Below the pieces are notes generated by a model that saw only the letters and a program-made list of their open reading frames with translations, was not told the origin of the DNA and did no database searches. Shown here in pieces: positions 45,677 through 58,302 of a stretch of 64,000 nt of DNA. Every line of letters starts with the position of its first letter. Positions within the stretch are counted from its first letter, which is position 1. Position numbers and translations under genes: made by a program. Source of the DNA: Strongyloides papillosus (taxonomy: Eukaryota > Nematoda > Chromadorea > Rhabditida > Strongyloididae); assembly GCA_005656395.1 (NCBI GenBank), contig SRSI01000036.1, positions 186,001 to 250,000 of the forward strand, written 5' to 3'.

Positions 45677-47355
45677 TTATATAGAATTTTTATCCTCCAA
45701 AACAACAACATTTTGGATCTTCAGATCATCAATCGTGAAGCGTTTTAATAATTTATTTCCTAAATAATAATATATCCATTGTGAAAATATTGCCGGTAGG
45801 AGAAGACTTGTTATTGTTGTTAGGTAGAAATTCTTACCATCCTTTGATATCTCTGAATCGTGGGTAAGATTCATTATCATTATAGCATTTGCAGCCTTGA
45901 TAGGATAGAAAATGATAAGAATATTAAATGAGATAACTTACTTGAATTGATGATCGAGGTATTAATGATAAGGATAGGAAGATTTTTTCATTTCTTTTTA
46001 ACTTTAGAAACCATGTACTTATGATGCCAAATAGTATTTTTGTTAGGATTGCAAAAATAATAATTAGTAGGGAATTTGTAAAATTGCCCCAGTTGTAGTT
46101 CCTAAAATCACAATGATACCCTGTGATGATGAAGAGATATGGTTCAAAGATATTAAACCATAAATTGTCTATGTATGAATGTTCATTCGAGTACTAGAAA
46201 TTAATAAGAATTATGTCATTAGTTGATAAACTTACAATCCCATCAGTTGAATCCTTTTTATACTTAATCCCAGCAATGAATGAAAAAATTAATATCCCAA
46301 TAACAGGTGTTGAGTAATATCCAATAGTTTTGAAGTAAAATAACAATCCACCACAACTTCCAAGAATCATCAATGTTCTTGTTATAGAGAAGAGTGGGAG
46401 ATACGTATCAAATGGATAATACCAAAATATGACACTAAATAAGAAACCAATTCCAATCCCAAGAATAAAATGAACGAGAGAGTGAAGAAAATTATAATTA
46501 TTAAATGAAAAGGTATAATCTAATATAATATTAAGTGATATAATAGATAAAATATTATCCATACTCGTTGATAACCTCCATATTTGTCCAATCCCATTTT
46601 GGAGACCCAATTTTTTATCAATTAAAATTTTTGACATAAATAATGGAACAGCAGGACCAGTAGCTCCGATAACAAAGGCATATGATAGTGATATTATAAG
46701 AGGAGTTTTAAATAAAAAATATGTTAACAAAATCAATGAGATATATCCTAAAATTGTTGGGGGTACCCCAGCAAAAAAAGCTTTTTTCCAATATTTTTTT
46801 AATTCAACATAGTTTATGGTTAATGATGTTCTAAGAAGTACAAATATTACAGCTGATAGTCTCGTTACTTCAAGATAGTATGGAAATATAATAAAAATAT
46901 TTTTTAAATACTCTACATTTTGTAGTGTCATTCCAATAATCATTGATCCTGAAGAAAAAAAAAATATTAATAAATATAAGGCCAATAAAAAAAACCTATG
47001 TATGGTGGAATAAAAAGTTTCATTGCAATTGATTTAGAAATTAATGATAATATTAAAAAAAAGTATAAAGTGAGTATTGAACTTTTGGAACCTTCAATAT
47101 CTGATATGTCTTCGATCGTACTTGATTCGTTTCCTTGGATGATCAATTTTATATCGTATGGATTCAGGATATCTCTATACATAATTGATACCAAATAAAT
47201 GTATACAGATAATACTATGAATGAAAAACATAAAATTACATTAATCTATAATGATTATTATTAGGAAAAAAAGTAACAAAATTTACCTCCTTGTTTTTTA
47301 ATACATCAGCCCATGAATCTTCATTTTCGGTTGTCGTTCTATTTTCTTTTAACAT
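45677..47355 (-). CDS. SLC9B/NHA-like cation/proton antiporter, copy 2, 500 aa
   Basis: Five exons: 47355-47287, 47245-46996, 46948-46236, 46193-45942 and 45895-45677. Exon 3 is exactly 713 bp, as in copy 1, and the first three intron positions are shared; copy 2 has one extra intron near the 3' end. It has about 12 membrane helices with the same marks: PPYIG-SMIIGM, FVIGATGPAVP and STSMDNILSI. The ion-site pair is again Asp-Asn (237-238, codons 46559-46554) in place of Asp-Asp, so the change predates the duplication. The N-terminal cytoplasmic part differs, and an acidic loop (about residues 60-75) is longer than in copy 1. Confidence 0.85.
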
Positions 47356-48231
47356 TGTAGTTATATCATCAATTAATAATATAAATTATTATATCATCTA
47401 GAATATAATGTAACTACTATTATTGTGAAACAAAATGTTATTATATTAAATATACAAAACTTTTGAAAAATGTGATTAACATATATTATATAGGGAATGA
47501 TATTAACTTATCAAAGAAAATAAGACATAAATATTTATAATCTCTTCAGATGAAATATTTTAACGATAACACTAAAAAACTGAATTACTTTTTTTGTATA
47601 TGTATCATAAAATTGTATTATAAAAAAAGTAAAAAAAGTTTCATCAAAGTTAATTTTTTATAAATTTCATGCATTCTTGTACTGAATTTACCAATCATTT
47701 CATCATGTTAATGTTACATAATTCTTAACAATAAAATGATGATATTATTGTACATATTCACTACTCTTGATCTATTCTATATAACTTATTTTTAGTTTTT
47801 TATGTCCTTTCATCGTAATAATAAATTTAATATTAAAACGAAAAAATATTTTTTAAAATAACTAAAAAATATATAATTAAAAAAAACTAAATTACTCACT
47901 TGAGTGGTAATTTATAAAATAACAATAAATATATTTTCCATTATTTTTACTTCCTACATAAATATAATTATTTTAAAAATTAACACTAAAAAATTCCTAA
48001 TAACAAACTTCCATCTTAAACATAACTTTTATTAGATATAGATGTTATTATTATAATTTAAAATTATTGTGTTTTGATGTGTATTTTAATTTTAAGTAAA
48101 TAACGAAGTTAATTTTAAAAAAAATTCATTTTTTAATGATAAATCGTGACGAATCTCAATTGATAATGATACAAATTTTTTATACTCTATTTATAAAAAA
48201 AAATATAATAATTATAATGTTAAACAGTTTT
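47356..48231. other. Intergenic AT-rich stretch
   Basis: Nothing recognised; probably the promoter of antiporter copy 2 and the 3' region of the glutathione synthetase gene. Confidence 0.5.
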
Positions 48232-49770
48232 TTAAATTAAATCTCTATAAAAATCTTTTTCAAAATCTTTAAAAATAATTGAATCAAGGCATGCGGCACC
48301 AATACATATTCCACCCTCGTTAGTTGTTGATTCCTTGGTACGCATCATATAAGAATAGTAGGTGCAATTTTTATTGGGAAAGATATTATTTTTATCTACA
48401 ATTAACCATCCATATATTCCTAATTCTGATACAACTTTATTTATCTTTGCTTCTTGATTTGGTCTTACAAGAATATTCTTTGTTAGGACAGGATTCAATT
48501 TCTCCATCAAGATGTAACACTTCAATTCATCATTAGAAAGACTTTTTAATAGTCTCGTTATGTCTTCCCCAAAATAATTACCGCCGCCACCTTCAGTTTG
48601 TGGCTTAAGAACATACTTATCAGGATTTCTTATAGTATCATCAATTATTTTCTTTTCCTCATCACTACCTTCACCTAGACCCCATAACCCAGCAAAACTT
48701 TTTAATATTCTATCAATTGTATCATTGTCATCAATATATTTTTCTAAAATATTTCTATTAGCCAAAACTTGTTGCATTTTCTTGGTATTAGCTAATTGTA
48801 AACCAACTGATGGACACTTGATTGCAGCTGATTTTTCTATCAAAAGTCTGGTATCCCAATCTTTTGTTGTGTCATTATATTGATTCTCTGAATAACCTGT
48901 TCTGTAATAAACTAAACCAATTTCATATTTGTTATCAAGAATAAGTTTTTTATTGTCATCAAGTGATAAGCGTGAATTTAATTGTGATAGTGGTATTCTG
49001 AAATTTTTAACATTATAATTGGTTAGTCTTTGAACCTCAGCCTCGATATGACGTTGATCAAAGATGTTTCTTGATTCATCTTCAGTGACAGTTAATATAC
49101 AAGCACTATTGACGGGTAATAAGTTACCATATAATAACATTCCTTTATTAGGATCACTATTATAATCAATCACATGGTAATATTTTAATGCAGTTACAAG
49201 ACCTTCAGCACATAATGTAGCGGGATTGGTTTTTGGGGGTAGAAAAACATCCTGTTGATTAAGTATAACATTTTTATAGAATATATCTAGAATATTTCTA
49301 TGAAGATTTGATACAACTTCACCTAGTCCACCCATGCTTACGGCAATATTATTAACTTCAACTTGTTTTATTTCAATTTTACCATTTTTATTAACATGTG
49401 GCATGTAATCACTACGTTGGAGGACTAAATCAAATTGTTGTGGACTTGGATCGAGGGAAACTTTGGTAAGTGTATCACAGAGGCCTTTTATCAATTTATC
49501 TTGATTAACAATATCTTTATGGGTATCAATTAAGAAGGGAATATCTTGGGATACCTTATAATATAACATTTGAATATCTTTTTGCAAGTTTTTTGCAAAA
49601 TAAAAAGAGTCTTCATCAAAGTAACTTGGAAAAAGGGTAAATGGAGCATGTTCAATGACATCAGAAGAATTTGGGTGTTCACTGGTCCTCATTGCTAATC
49701 CGTTTAGCAATGCGAAATCCTTAGCATATTGAACTAATGTATCCTTATCTGAAGAAATATTTCTTTCCAT
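48232..49770 (-). CDS. GSS: Glutathione synthetase, 512 aa
   Basis: The enzyme joins gamma-glutamylcysteine and glycine using ATP, the last step of glutathione synthesis, in the cytosol. The whole eukaryotic GSS fold is readable: VEVNNIAVSMGGL (residues 137-149, substrate and Mg site), YYRTGY (about 288), IKCPS, the ATP-grasp helix QLANTKKMQQ, the glycine-rich lid KPQTEGGGGNYFGE (389-402), and the C-terminal MRTKE...GGICIGAACLDS. The lid differs from the usual PQREGGGNN: Arg is Thr and one Asn is Gly, so kinetics may differ. Length matches animal GSS (about 470-510). It is a single exon, unusual beside its intron-bearing neighbours. The first ATG was chosen because the frame closes upstream. 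Confidence 0.93.
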   Translation of the reverse strand: MERNISSDKDTLVQYAKDFALLNGLAMRTSEHPNSSDVIEHAPFTLFPSYFDEDSFYFAKNLQKDIQMLYYKVSQDIPFLIDTHKDIVNQDKLIKGLCDTLTKVSLDPSPQQFDLVLQRSDYMPHVNKNGKIEIKQVEVNNIAVSMGGLGEVVSNLHRNILDIFYKNVILNQQDVFLPPKTNPATLCAEGLVTALKYYHVIDYNSDPNKGMLLYGNLLPVNSACILTVTEDESRNIFDQRHIEAEVQRLTNYNVKNFRIPLSQLNSRLSLDDNKKLILDNKYEIGLVYYRTGYSENQYNDTTKDWDTRLLIEKSAAIKCPSVGLQLANTKKMQQVLANRNILEKYIDDNDTIDRILKSFAGLWGLGEGSDEEKKIIDDTIRNPDKYVLKPQTEGGGGNYFGEDITRLLKSLSNDELKCYILMEKLNPVLTKNILVRPNQEAKINKVVSELGIYGWLIVDKNNIFPNKNCTYYSYMMRTKESTTNEGGICIGAACLDSIIFKDFEKDFYRDLI

Positions 49771-51701
49771 GGCAGTGGTATACTTTTGATTAAAAATATA
49801 TTAAAAATGATAAAATATTTTAAAGAATTGTGAAATGACTGTCAATTTAATATAATAAATATACTTTTTTATAACTTTTTCGTTTGAAGACAACCCTTAA
49901 AACTTATCAGTAAATAAAAATCTTATTTAAAACACCAACAAATTTTATCAAATAAATTTAAGATTGTATAAATTAACATTATATATCTTATGTAAACTTT
50001 GTCATATATTTATACAAAAGTACTTACAAAAATCAAAGAATATTTTGATAAATATTTTTGTTTAAGCATTCTTCTCATTGTTTTACAAAACATTACAAAA
50101 AATTGGTTTTGATGTGTATTTCTTTTGAATATTTTGAAATTTATTGGGGGGATAATTTGAAAATATTCTTTATTTTGTTGTTCCATTAATTGAAATACCA
50201 CAGAACATTATCTTAATTATGATCGATTAATATATACATTTTTATTATTTATAATGAACAATGTTAATAAAATAAATTAATTATGATAAGAATAAAATTT
50301 ATTGATTTTATTAATGTAGTGGAAATGATTAACAAAATCTCTTTAATTTATTTATTAAATGATTTAAAAGATACTTTCAAGAATTATATCTTCATATATT
50401 ATGTGGAACAAATATAATACTAAAGAAATATTAATTAAAAAAGTAATATTGAAACAATATGCACATATATCATGGTAAAAATATTATCATTTATACGAAT
50501 TTTTTTTCCATTTATAAATTATTATTTAAAATAACATTTGAAATGTGAGTAACTACTTTTTGATTGATATGTTTGGAATTTTCCTTGTATTTTATTTGTT
50601 TTTTATGTTTAACAATTTATTATGCTAAAATAAAAGTAAACATTCACTATGATAATTTTGAAAAAATAATAACTTGAAAATGAGTATTAGATTCAATGTC
50701 TTTATTAGTAGAAAATCGTTCTAATTTTATGAAAAATTCTTTTAGAAAAAAAGTGTGAAGGTTTGTCTACAAATATCTCTGTAATGTCAAAATAATATAA
50801 TTGCTTTTTTTTTATTTTTTAGATAGCGCTATAATAGCTTATTAGATAGAATATTAAAAGTTATAGTTATTTTTGAAAATGACTATTTTTTATTTTAATT
50901 TGTTGGTTTGAGTGATAATATTGGATATATTTTTAAGTATTATGTTGTAGAAAACTTTTAAACACAATAACAAAGTTTTTTTGAATGTAGAAAATATTTA
51001 AATTGTCAATATTTTTAATGAATGGTACATTTTTTTATAACGTTCTAGAATTTTACAGAAGTATAATCCTATTAATTGTTTCTGTAATTAAATATAATTG
51101 TGATTTGTTTATTAATAGTTATTTATAAAACTTAACATAAGGTGAAAATATTATTTTATTACAATATTTTGTCGTCCAGTAAGTAATAAATTTAAAGTAA
51201 TAATTTTGAAATACGTAAGACTATAATTTTTTTTTGAAAAAGTAGACATTATTATTATAAATAGAAAGAATATTTAATTTTACTATTATTATAATATGAG
51301 AAAATTATTTATGTTTTTTATAATATATTATATTAACTTACGTGAAATATTTATTAACGTAACCTTGATTTCACATTAGAATATAACTAATACCAGGAAT
51401 TTTTTGTTATTAATTTTAATGTTTTTTACGTTTTCTTTCTCAATTACACTATGATATTTTATTTTTATAAGGATTATTTTAGGATTTAAAACTCATTTTA
51501 TATATAAATAGAAGACTATTAGTTTAATTTATAAAAAAAATCAGAGATTAATTCAAATAAATTCATGGAACTTCGTAAATAAGTTTTTTTATATATTTAT
51601 TTTAAAGATGTTTTTAAGTTTAGAGATATTTAAAAAGAGAACAATATTAAAAGTTCTCTAGAATCTTATTACTTTTCAAAAACACACACTATTTTTTTTC
51701 T
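49771..51701. other. Intergenic AT-rich region
   Basis: A minus-strand frame at 50010-50201 (63 codons) has no homology cues and is not called. No repeats or RNA genes were recognised. Confidence 0.45.
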
Positions 51702-51989
51702 ATGCCAATAGAAGCATTTATTATACACTATTGTTATATACCATACAAAATAAATCATTTATATAAAAGTTTTTTAAGGACAATGCCTGCATTAATTATG
51801 AATCTTGAACCAGCAGTTATTACAGGTATGAATTTAGAAAAATCTCCACTATACCTTACAATTTTTGCTATCTATATTATATTTATGTACGTTATTGGAA
51901 TAGCTATATTGTTTTTTGTCTGTACAACACAAAATAATCTTCAACATCAACATAGATTTTTAGAAAATGATTCAATTAATAGTCTATGA
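51702..51989 (+). CDS. Small single-pass membrane protein, 68-95 aa
   Basis: The frame starts at 51702, but an internal ATG at 51783 gives a more natural 68-residue protein with a short N-terminus, one strong hydrophobic helix (SPLYLTIFAIYIIFMYVIGI and following) and a hydrophilic, Gln/His/Asn-rich tail. The size and shape resemble small channel-accessory or regulatory membrane peptides, but no family motif was seen. It could also be one exon of a larger gene. Confidence 0.4.
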   Translation: MPIEAFIIHYCYIPYKINHLYKSFLRTMPALIMNLEPAVITGMNLEKSPLYLTIFAIYIIFMYVIGIAILFFVCTTQNNLQHQHRFLENDSINSL

Positions 51990-52895
51990 AGTGGTAAAAT
52001 TTAATTACTATAATTATTTTATTTATTAAGTTTTATTGTTTTAGTTTTATTAGTTTTTAGTAAATTTTTTTATTGAAAACATTTTTGATATTATTTTGTA
52101 AATAACATAAAATATAACAGATAGTATATCATAATGGGTAATTTAAAGGAAATTTTTGAAGTTTTATAATATTAGCTGTTTGAGTTTAGTTATTAAAAAT
52201 GCCTGTGAAATAAAAAATAACATTTATATGAATCACTTAATATACCATAAATTAAAATATATTAAATAGTACGAAAAATATAAATTTTTAATTATAAAAT
52301 TGCGTTAACAAATATTATTTTTAAAATAAAAGTGCAAACTTTTTTATATTTAACATCACATGCCAATTCCCTTTAAATACTATAAAAAAACAACTTTTTT
52401 AGATTTATTTTCATCAGTGCATTGTATTTAAATTTAAAAAAAATATGCGGAAAAGGAATCATTATTTTTAAATTAAAAATAAATTATAGATGAAGATAAT
52501 AATATAATACCTTAAAATGAATGATAATCTTTTTTTCAAACATAGAAAAGTAGATAATTCTATCTTCATATTTTTGTTATTTAGAGAAACGTGAGATTTA
52601 TAAAAATTGTATAAATCAACAAAACATTTTTTCGCTTAGAAATTTCATTAAATTCAATGGATTGAATATAATTAATAAAATAGTTATAGTTTGGTTACAA
52701 ATAAAATTCACTACAAAAAAGACTTAAGTAGGTTCAGCACCATGATTATTTAGGATTTGAATAGAAGTACTTCAGTTGTACTTTATTGTCCTTGTTTTAA
52801 TTAAATCTTTAAAAAATATTTACATGATATATCTTCAAACTTTATCAATATAAATAGAACTAAATAAGTCTGAAAAAATATAGCAAATACTAATT
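51990..52895. other. Intergenic AT-rich stretch
   Basis: No feature recognised. Confidence 0.45.
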
Positions 52896-53497
52896 ATGAG
52901 TATCATAACTCATAAGAATATCTTGATTTTTATATCTGCTATTAATATTTTAAATGTTATTTGTCTCCACACTGAAGACAATGAAAAATACAATGAAATA
53001 TATGATAGAGATAAGATAACATATTTTGATAATCTTAAGCTTACTCCAAGAACAACAAGTACTCCTACTCCAAGTAATATTCTTAAAAACATTATAAATA
53101 TAGTTAATGATGAAGATAAAAGTTTTGATGAAATTATTGATGATTTGACAGCAATCTCTGATATATCAGAAGATGCAAATGTAGAAGTAAGTTGTTATTT
53201 TCTCTATTTTACCAGATGCAATATTTTTAGAAGAATCTTTTAATATTAAAAAAACAAATTAAAGAATATTACGAGGAATATAAATACAAGATAGATAGAA
53301 TAATTAGAAAAATTCAAAGTATAAAATCTAAATCATTAGAAAACAATTTATACAATCATAATGTTGTCAAATGGGAACCAAAAGATGATGGTAATGATAT
53401 TGAAATAGAACACGTTGATCAAAAAAACGAGGGTGATTCAAAAGATTACATGAGTGAAGTATTCGCTGAAAATTTATTTAAAAACATTATATTTTAA
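52896..53497 (+). CDS. Small secreted acidic protein of unknown function, 185 aa
   Basis: Exons 52896-53186 and 53231-53497 are joined by a 44-bp GTAAGT...TTTTTAG phase-0 intron. The signal peptide is clear (ITHKNILIFISAINILNVIC). The mature protein has an acidic first half with a Thr/Pro-rich linker (TPRTTSTPTPS), then a Lys/Glu/Ile-rich helical segment at the start of exon 2 that could form a coiled coil, and an acidic tail. Only one Cys remains after the signal peptide region, so it is not disulfide-rich. No domain was recognised. Its small size and secretion fit a lineage-specific secreted protein. Confidence 0.65.
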
Positions 53498-53997
53498 TTA
53501 AATGTATTTTGATTTGAAATTTTTACGATGAACATTTGTTGTAATGTCAATTTATTTTTCAAAGTATGAAAAAATAAATTTGTGTTTACTTTACTTATTG
53601 TAATTTCATTGTTTATTCAATTTTTTATATTAATATCAGTTTACAAAGATTTTTACAAATATTTTATTATTCAAAAAGTTGTAATTTTGTAGAATAACAT
53701 TCAAAACGTAACAAAAATATTGTTTAATTTAAAATTTGAATAAGCAAGATATAAGTTTTTTGTTTACATAAAACTTGAGATCATTTTTGAATACAATTAA
53801 TAATTTGTTGGTTTTTTTAAATCTTAATATAGTATCATGTAGAAATCGATATAAATGATTCTAGCTCTACTAGATATATTTTTGTTTTAAAATTGCCTGT
53901 ATGTAAAATTAAAGTTGTCCTTACTTCTATTTCGAAATATAAAACTATAAATTTACTTTTTTTAACCATTCTTTTTCACAACTGCGTTGTTATATTA
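53498..53997. other. Spacer before a mariner relic
   Basis: AT-rich, no feature recognised. Confidence 0.45.
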
Positions 53998-54878
53998 GAT
54001 TGTTGCAAAAGTTCTGTCGTTTTTTTTACAGAAAATTTAGAACGCTATAATTTTAATAGAAAATATATCTAATCTACAATATATTATCGAATATAATCTA
54101 CAACTAGTCTCCATTTAGTAGCTACCTTATTGATTCCAAATGTAAAGAATTTCTCATTCTTTTTGAAGAAAGTTTCAAAAAAAGCAATATTTGCCATACC
54201 AACTTTACTGAAGTATCTACCATCCTGGAAGCTATGTAGAGATAAGAGTAAGTAGAGATTAGATGGAGAAACATCTGGAAATTGCTTTGTGTGCGAGAGA
54301 AATTCATAACTTCACTTATCCAGATTTTTTTGAGTCTTTAATGTCACATGCCGTCATATTGAAGAACAACATTTTTGTCATTTTTCGAATTTCATAATTT
54401 CTTCAGGATTTTTTTATTTAATTTTGGTAGAATTTTACAATAGAGGTCATAAAAATTAGTTTGGAAATTATAGAATATGAAAAAATTTTCATTCGAAGCT
54501 AAAGCAATACAAATCCATACTTCATCTTCAAGATTCATTTCTTTGTCTTAAAACTTTAAGAACGATCTTTACATAGTTCCAACATTTACTACATCTCTCC
54601 CCAATGCTACACAAAAATTTTTGGAAGCACCAGTTGTCAATTGTCTTAGTTGGAGCTCTTAGAAAATACAGTGTTAAAAATGACTTCTGACCACATCCAC
54701 TTTTAGCAAAAGAAAATGTAGCATAGACGGTGTAACAAATTGTAATTATACGAATTTTAAAGTTATGAAGTGGAGCTATCTAATTATTATAATAACTTAA
54801 TTTTATATCAGTTGTAATCATGTTTTTTTGATGATTAAAAATGACCATAAAAAATACGACAGAACTTTTGCAACAACC
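53998..54878 (-). mobile_element. Deleted mariner-like element, 0.88 kb
   Basis: The termini read G(A/G)TTGTTGCAAAAGTTCTGTCGT at both ends as inverted repeats, flanked by TA (53996-53997 and 54879-54880). It is shorter than a full mariner, so internal sequence is missing. The minus strand in the left third (about 54290-54080) retains the C-terminal part of a mariner transposase, with words such as FPDVSPSN, FQDGRYFS, KNEKFF and TKWRLVVD. The third catalytic Asp position reads Asn, and several stops interrupt the rest. It differs in its TIR from the other mariner at 28630. Confidence 0.8.
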
Positions 54879-55063
54879 TAATACTAATTATAACAAAACA
54901 CATAGTACATGATTGGTATATATAGGAAATTAAAAAGTGTTCAGAAGTAATTATAAAACGACTAAAAACTAAAAAAATATAACTAAGAAAGATTTGTCAT
55001 ATAACTACTAAAAAGTACTGCTAATTGTCAAAATTCTAAACTATAATTATCACTAACTAAAAT

Positions 55064-56499
55064 CTAATTTGTATTTTTCCTTCCCGTAACACTTTTATAG
55101 GGACATAATTCAATATTTACAGATTCATTACAACTAAACTTTTTCAAATTTGAATAATAAACTCTAGTTTCTTTACGTTGATTTCCATTGCTATCTTTTT
55201 TGCTAACATCTGTGGTACCCCTTTTGTAAAGATGTCTCCAAAAAAATAATTTGTGATAATTATCCATAACAAAATCAGATATATTACTCATTAACAGTGC
55301 ATTAACTATTTTACCGATAAAAAAAATAAAAATTGGTATGTATGCCACTTCTCGGCGGACATTAAATCCAAATTGATTATTAAGAACTATTGTAACATTG
55401 AAACTTGGCAATTGTTTATTGAAGTAAATTTTTGTTATTGGAAAAATTACCTCAAAGTACAGATTGTATAACGTTGTTGGGGTAAATGTTACAATGTGGA
55501 TTGTTATCATTATAATGATATTTGTTGTTATTTTATTTTCTTTGGGGGAATTTTTACAAGGTGTGAATAATGACCAAAATTTATTTTTAGTACCATTTGG
55601 TGAGGATTCCAATTCAAAAGATTTACTAGCTATGTTCCACTTTACTCTTTCAAATGTTTGGTTTCTTGTTTGTAGGTGCCTGACAAGTAAAGCATTTGCT
55701 ATAACTAATATTAAAGATGGAACAAGAATATGTATAAATATTCTTATTGACATAAACGCTAATCTAAGGCGATCAAAATTATTAGAAGTTCCACCTCCAT
55801 TATTTGGTAGATTATCTTTTGAACCTATAATGGTATTTGATTCCCAGTATCTTGAAATATTTGTTAATGCAATAAATAATATGATTATTGCAATTATTGT
55901 TCTTGTGTTACCTAATAGTCCAGTTCTTTTTCCCCTTAATGGATATTTTATAGCTCGAAGTCTATCACATGAAATTATTACAATAGCCCTGAAAAATGTT
56001 TGTTTAAGAAGTAAAAAATAATAAAGAATTTTTTTACCATACCATGTACTACTCATAACTGCAGTATTTGATAAAAAACTTAACGTATGATTTATACCAC
56101 TACTAAGATTACTTTTAATTTCGCACTCGTTCATGACTTCTTTCTTCTTACAATACAAATGTAACACAAAACATGACTGTAAACATAATGAAATAAGCAT
56201 AACACAACTCATAACAATATCCGAAAATGCATTAAATATAGCAAAACGGTAACTTCTGAAATATGCTATTAAGAAATAAATTAAAAAACTTTATATTACC
56301 TTTTGTATTGCATACGTTTAGTAACGTATACCATTTGAAATAAATTTATTAACATAATAGCCATTAATTGATACAAAGCTAATGATCTACCGAAATTTGC
56401 AATCTTATTAATTGTCCAAAAGAAATATTGTGTTGTGGTTGTTGTTTCATTTATGTAAATACAACCCGTAGAATTTATTACGTCATAAATTCCCTTCAT
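55064..56499 (-). CDS. Rhodopsin-like neuropeptide-type GPCR, 463 aa
   Basis: Exons 56499-56300 and 56255-55064 are joined by a 44-bp intron ending in TTTCAG that restores the frame. Seven helices: TM1 begins near residue 33, and TM2 and TM3 follow. The end of TM3 is SCDRLRAIKYPLRG, a DRY-type motif with the KYPL loop typical of peptide receptors of the FMRFamide type. TM6 is IIIMITIHIVTFTPTTLYNLYF-like, with the conserved Pro. TM7 lacks the usual NPxxY and has VNALLMSN at that place. The N-terminus carries N-glycosylation sites and the C-terminal tail is basic and Ser/Thr-rich. The ligand is unknown. The antisense frame 55464-56021 is a shadow. Confidence 0.82.
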
Positions 56500-57459
56500 C
56501 CTTCTGAGATGTCTGGAAGTCTTATTAAAATAATTTTTATAAGTTTATATAAGATATATTTTAACATTAAATAATATGATTTATTAGATATTAGTTTTAC
56601 TTTTAATAATAATTTATCTATAATATTTTGAGTATAATAAATTATTTCTCAGTAGAAAAAATGTAATTATAAAAAATTTGTTAAAGTAAAAAATATTTGC
56701 AAAAATCACGAACAGGTACTTTGTTATATTATGTTACTTTGGCATTTAATAACTATTGTTTTTAGTCGTTAACGCATGTAAAATTTTGTTAATACATAAT
56801 ATTTTAATTTAAATTGTATAAGAAGTGAAACATTATAATGATATTTCAAAATATATAGAAGTATGGAAAAACTTAAACATAACTATAAATAAAAAATTTT
56901 TTATAAAACACCGTATTATAATATTAAGAGATTATTTTTGTTAAAAAAAATCTTATATCTTAAGCATTAATAACAATAAACAGTTAAAATAGTAAATAAA
57001 GGAACAACTTATCTTTTTATCATGAATAAAAGAAAATTGTTAATGAGACACAACCTCAAGACATGCTCATTTTCTATTCAACCAATGAAGCATATTAACA
57101 TTCCATACCTGTGGTATTGTTTAAATATAATAAAAATATACTTTATAGCATAAAGAATAATAAAACATAATCAAAAAAGTAACAAAAAATTCCCCATGTG
57201 CAGATATAAAGAAAGTAATTTTGCAAAATTAAATGATAATTTTTTTATTCAATTTTAGCTTGATTAACTTTCTAATAAAATATAAAATTTTTTTAGTCTT
57301 TGATGACGATAGTAGAAAATATTTTATATTATATATTGCAAGGGAAAATAATTAATATAGGAACATCATTAATTAACTTCATTAGCTTTCTTGAAAAAGT
57401 TTATATATAATGAAAAATTTTATTGAAATATAGTGAATTTAAGTATGTTAGTATAATTT
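56500..57459. other. Intergenic AT-rich stretch
   Basis: Nothing recognised; promoter of the GPCR gene is expected at its left end and the FKBP 3' region at its right end. Confidence 0.45.
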
Positions 57460-58302
57460 TTAAAGTTCATCCTTTTTGATAAGTTTATAGAGGTAGATGT
57501 CAAAATTTAATGTTGAAAATGGTGGGATATCTGGTGGAGATCCTTCAGCACCATATCCTAATTCTTGTGGTATAATAACATTACGCTTCTCACCTTCACA
57601 CATGTTTGTCATTGCTCTTTCAATTCCTTCAATGACTGAATTTGTACCAAGAGTAAAGACGAATGGTTTGTCATTTGTATACGATGATTCAATAAAAGTA
57701 TCATCATCGAGTTTTAATGTATAATGCTGGTAGATTCTATCTCCAGGAGCTGATTTTCTGCATTTTGATGGATCTATTTTGTGTGTCACTTTAATTCTTA
57801 AACCATCCTCATCAATCCATTCCTTTCCTGGAGTAACTCTCTCGATATCTATAAGTTGTACTTTATAGTATAATGTTTGATTTGGTTTAATTTTATCGTT
57901 ATCACGGCCCTCACTACCAAAACCCAAATTTCCAGGTATGACTACTTTTCTTATTTCTCCTACACACATCCCAGTCATTGCTCTCTCCATTCCATCTATT
58001 ACTTGCTTTTTTCCTAGTGTAAAAGTATAGCTAAAAAAAATATAATAAATAATATTATATTTACTGCTATCTTACGGTTTTTTACCCCAATTGGAGCCAA
58101 CAGTATTTCCATTCTCATCAGTTAATTTATAATACTGTTTAAGAATATCTCCACTTTGTGATACAATTTTACATTTTTCCTTTTTAATTGGCTTAATGAT
58201 TTTAATGTAAAGACCATCCTCATCAGTCCATTCTAATTTTTCATCATCTCCAGTAACATATAAAGGAATAGAAATAAAAATAAGATACAATATATAATTC
58301 AT
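57460..58302 (-). CDS. ER-resident FKBP peptidyl-prolyl isomerase with two FKBP domains, 265 aa
   Basis: Exons 58302-58076 and 58030-57460 are joined by a 45-bp intron that restores the frame (Pro codon split 2+1). An N-terminal signal peptide (about 18 residues) and a C-terminal KDEL place it in the ER lumen. Two FKBP domains follow: the first at about residues 24-128, containing the VIDGMERAM and IPGNLGFGSEG motifs; the second at about 137-259, containing VIEGIERAM, IPQELGYGAEG and IPPFSTLNFDI. The second has more of the canonical active-site residues. Nematode ER FKBPs of this two-domain type are linked to collagen folding and cold tolerance in C. elegans; the same role is an inference. 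No EF-hand is present. Confidence 0.92.

Noticed and set aside
47097..47198. Short plus-strand frames across antiporter exons (for example 46998-47198)
   Set aside because: Antisense shadows of antiporter copy 2 exon 2.
50010..50201. Possible first exon upstream of glutathione synthetase
   Set aside because: The synthetase frame has its own ATG and full N-terminus; no splice donor links the two.
55464..56021. 185-codon plus-strand frame
   Set aside because: Lies antisense to the exon of a clear 7TM receptor and has no protein features of its own.
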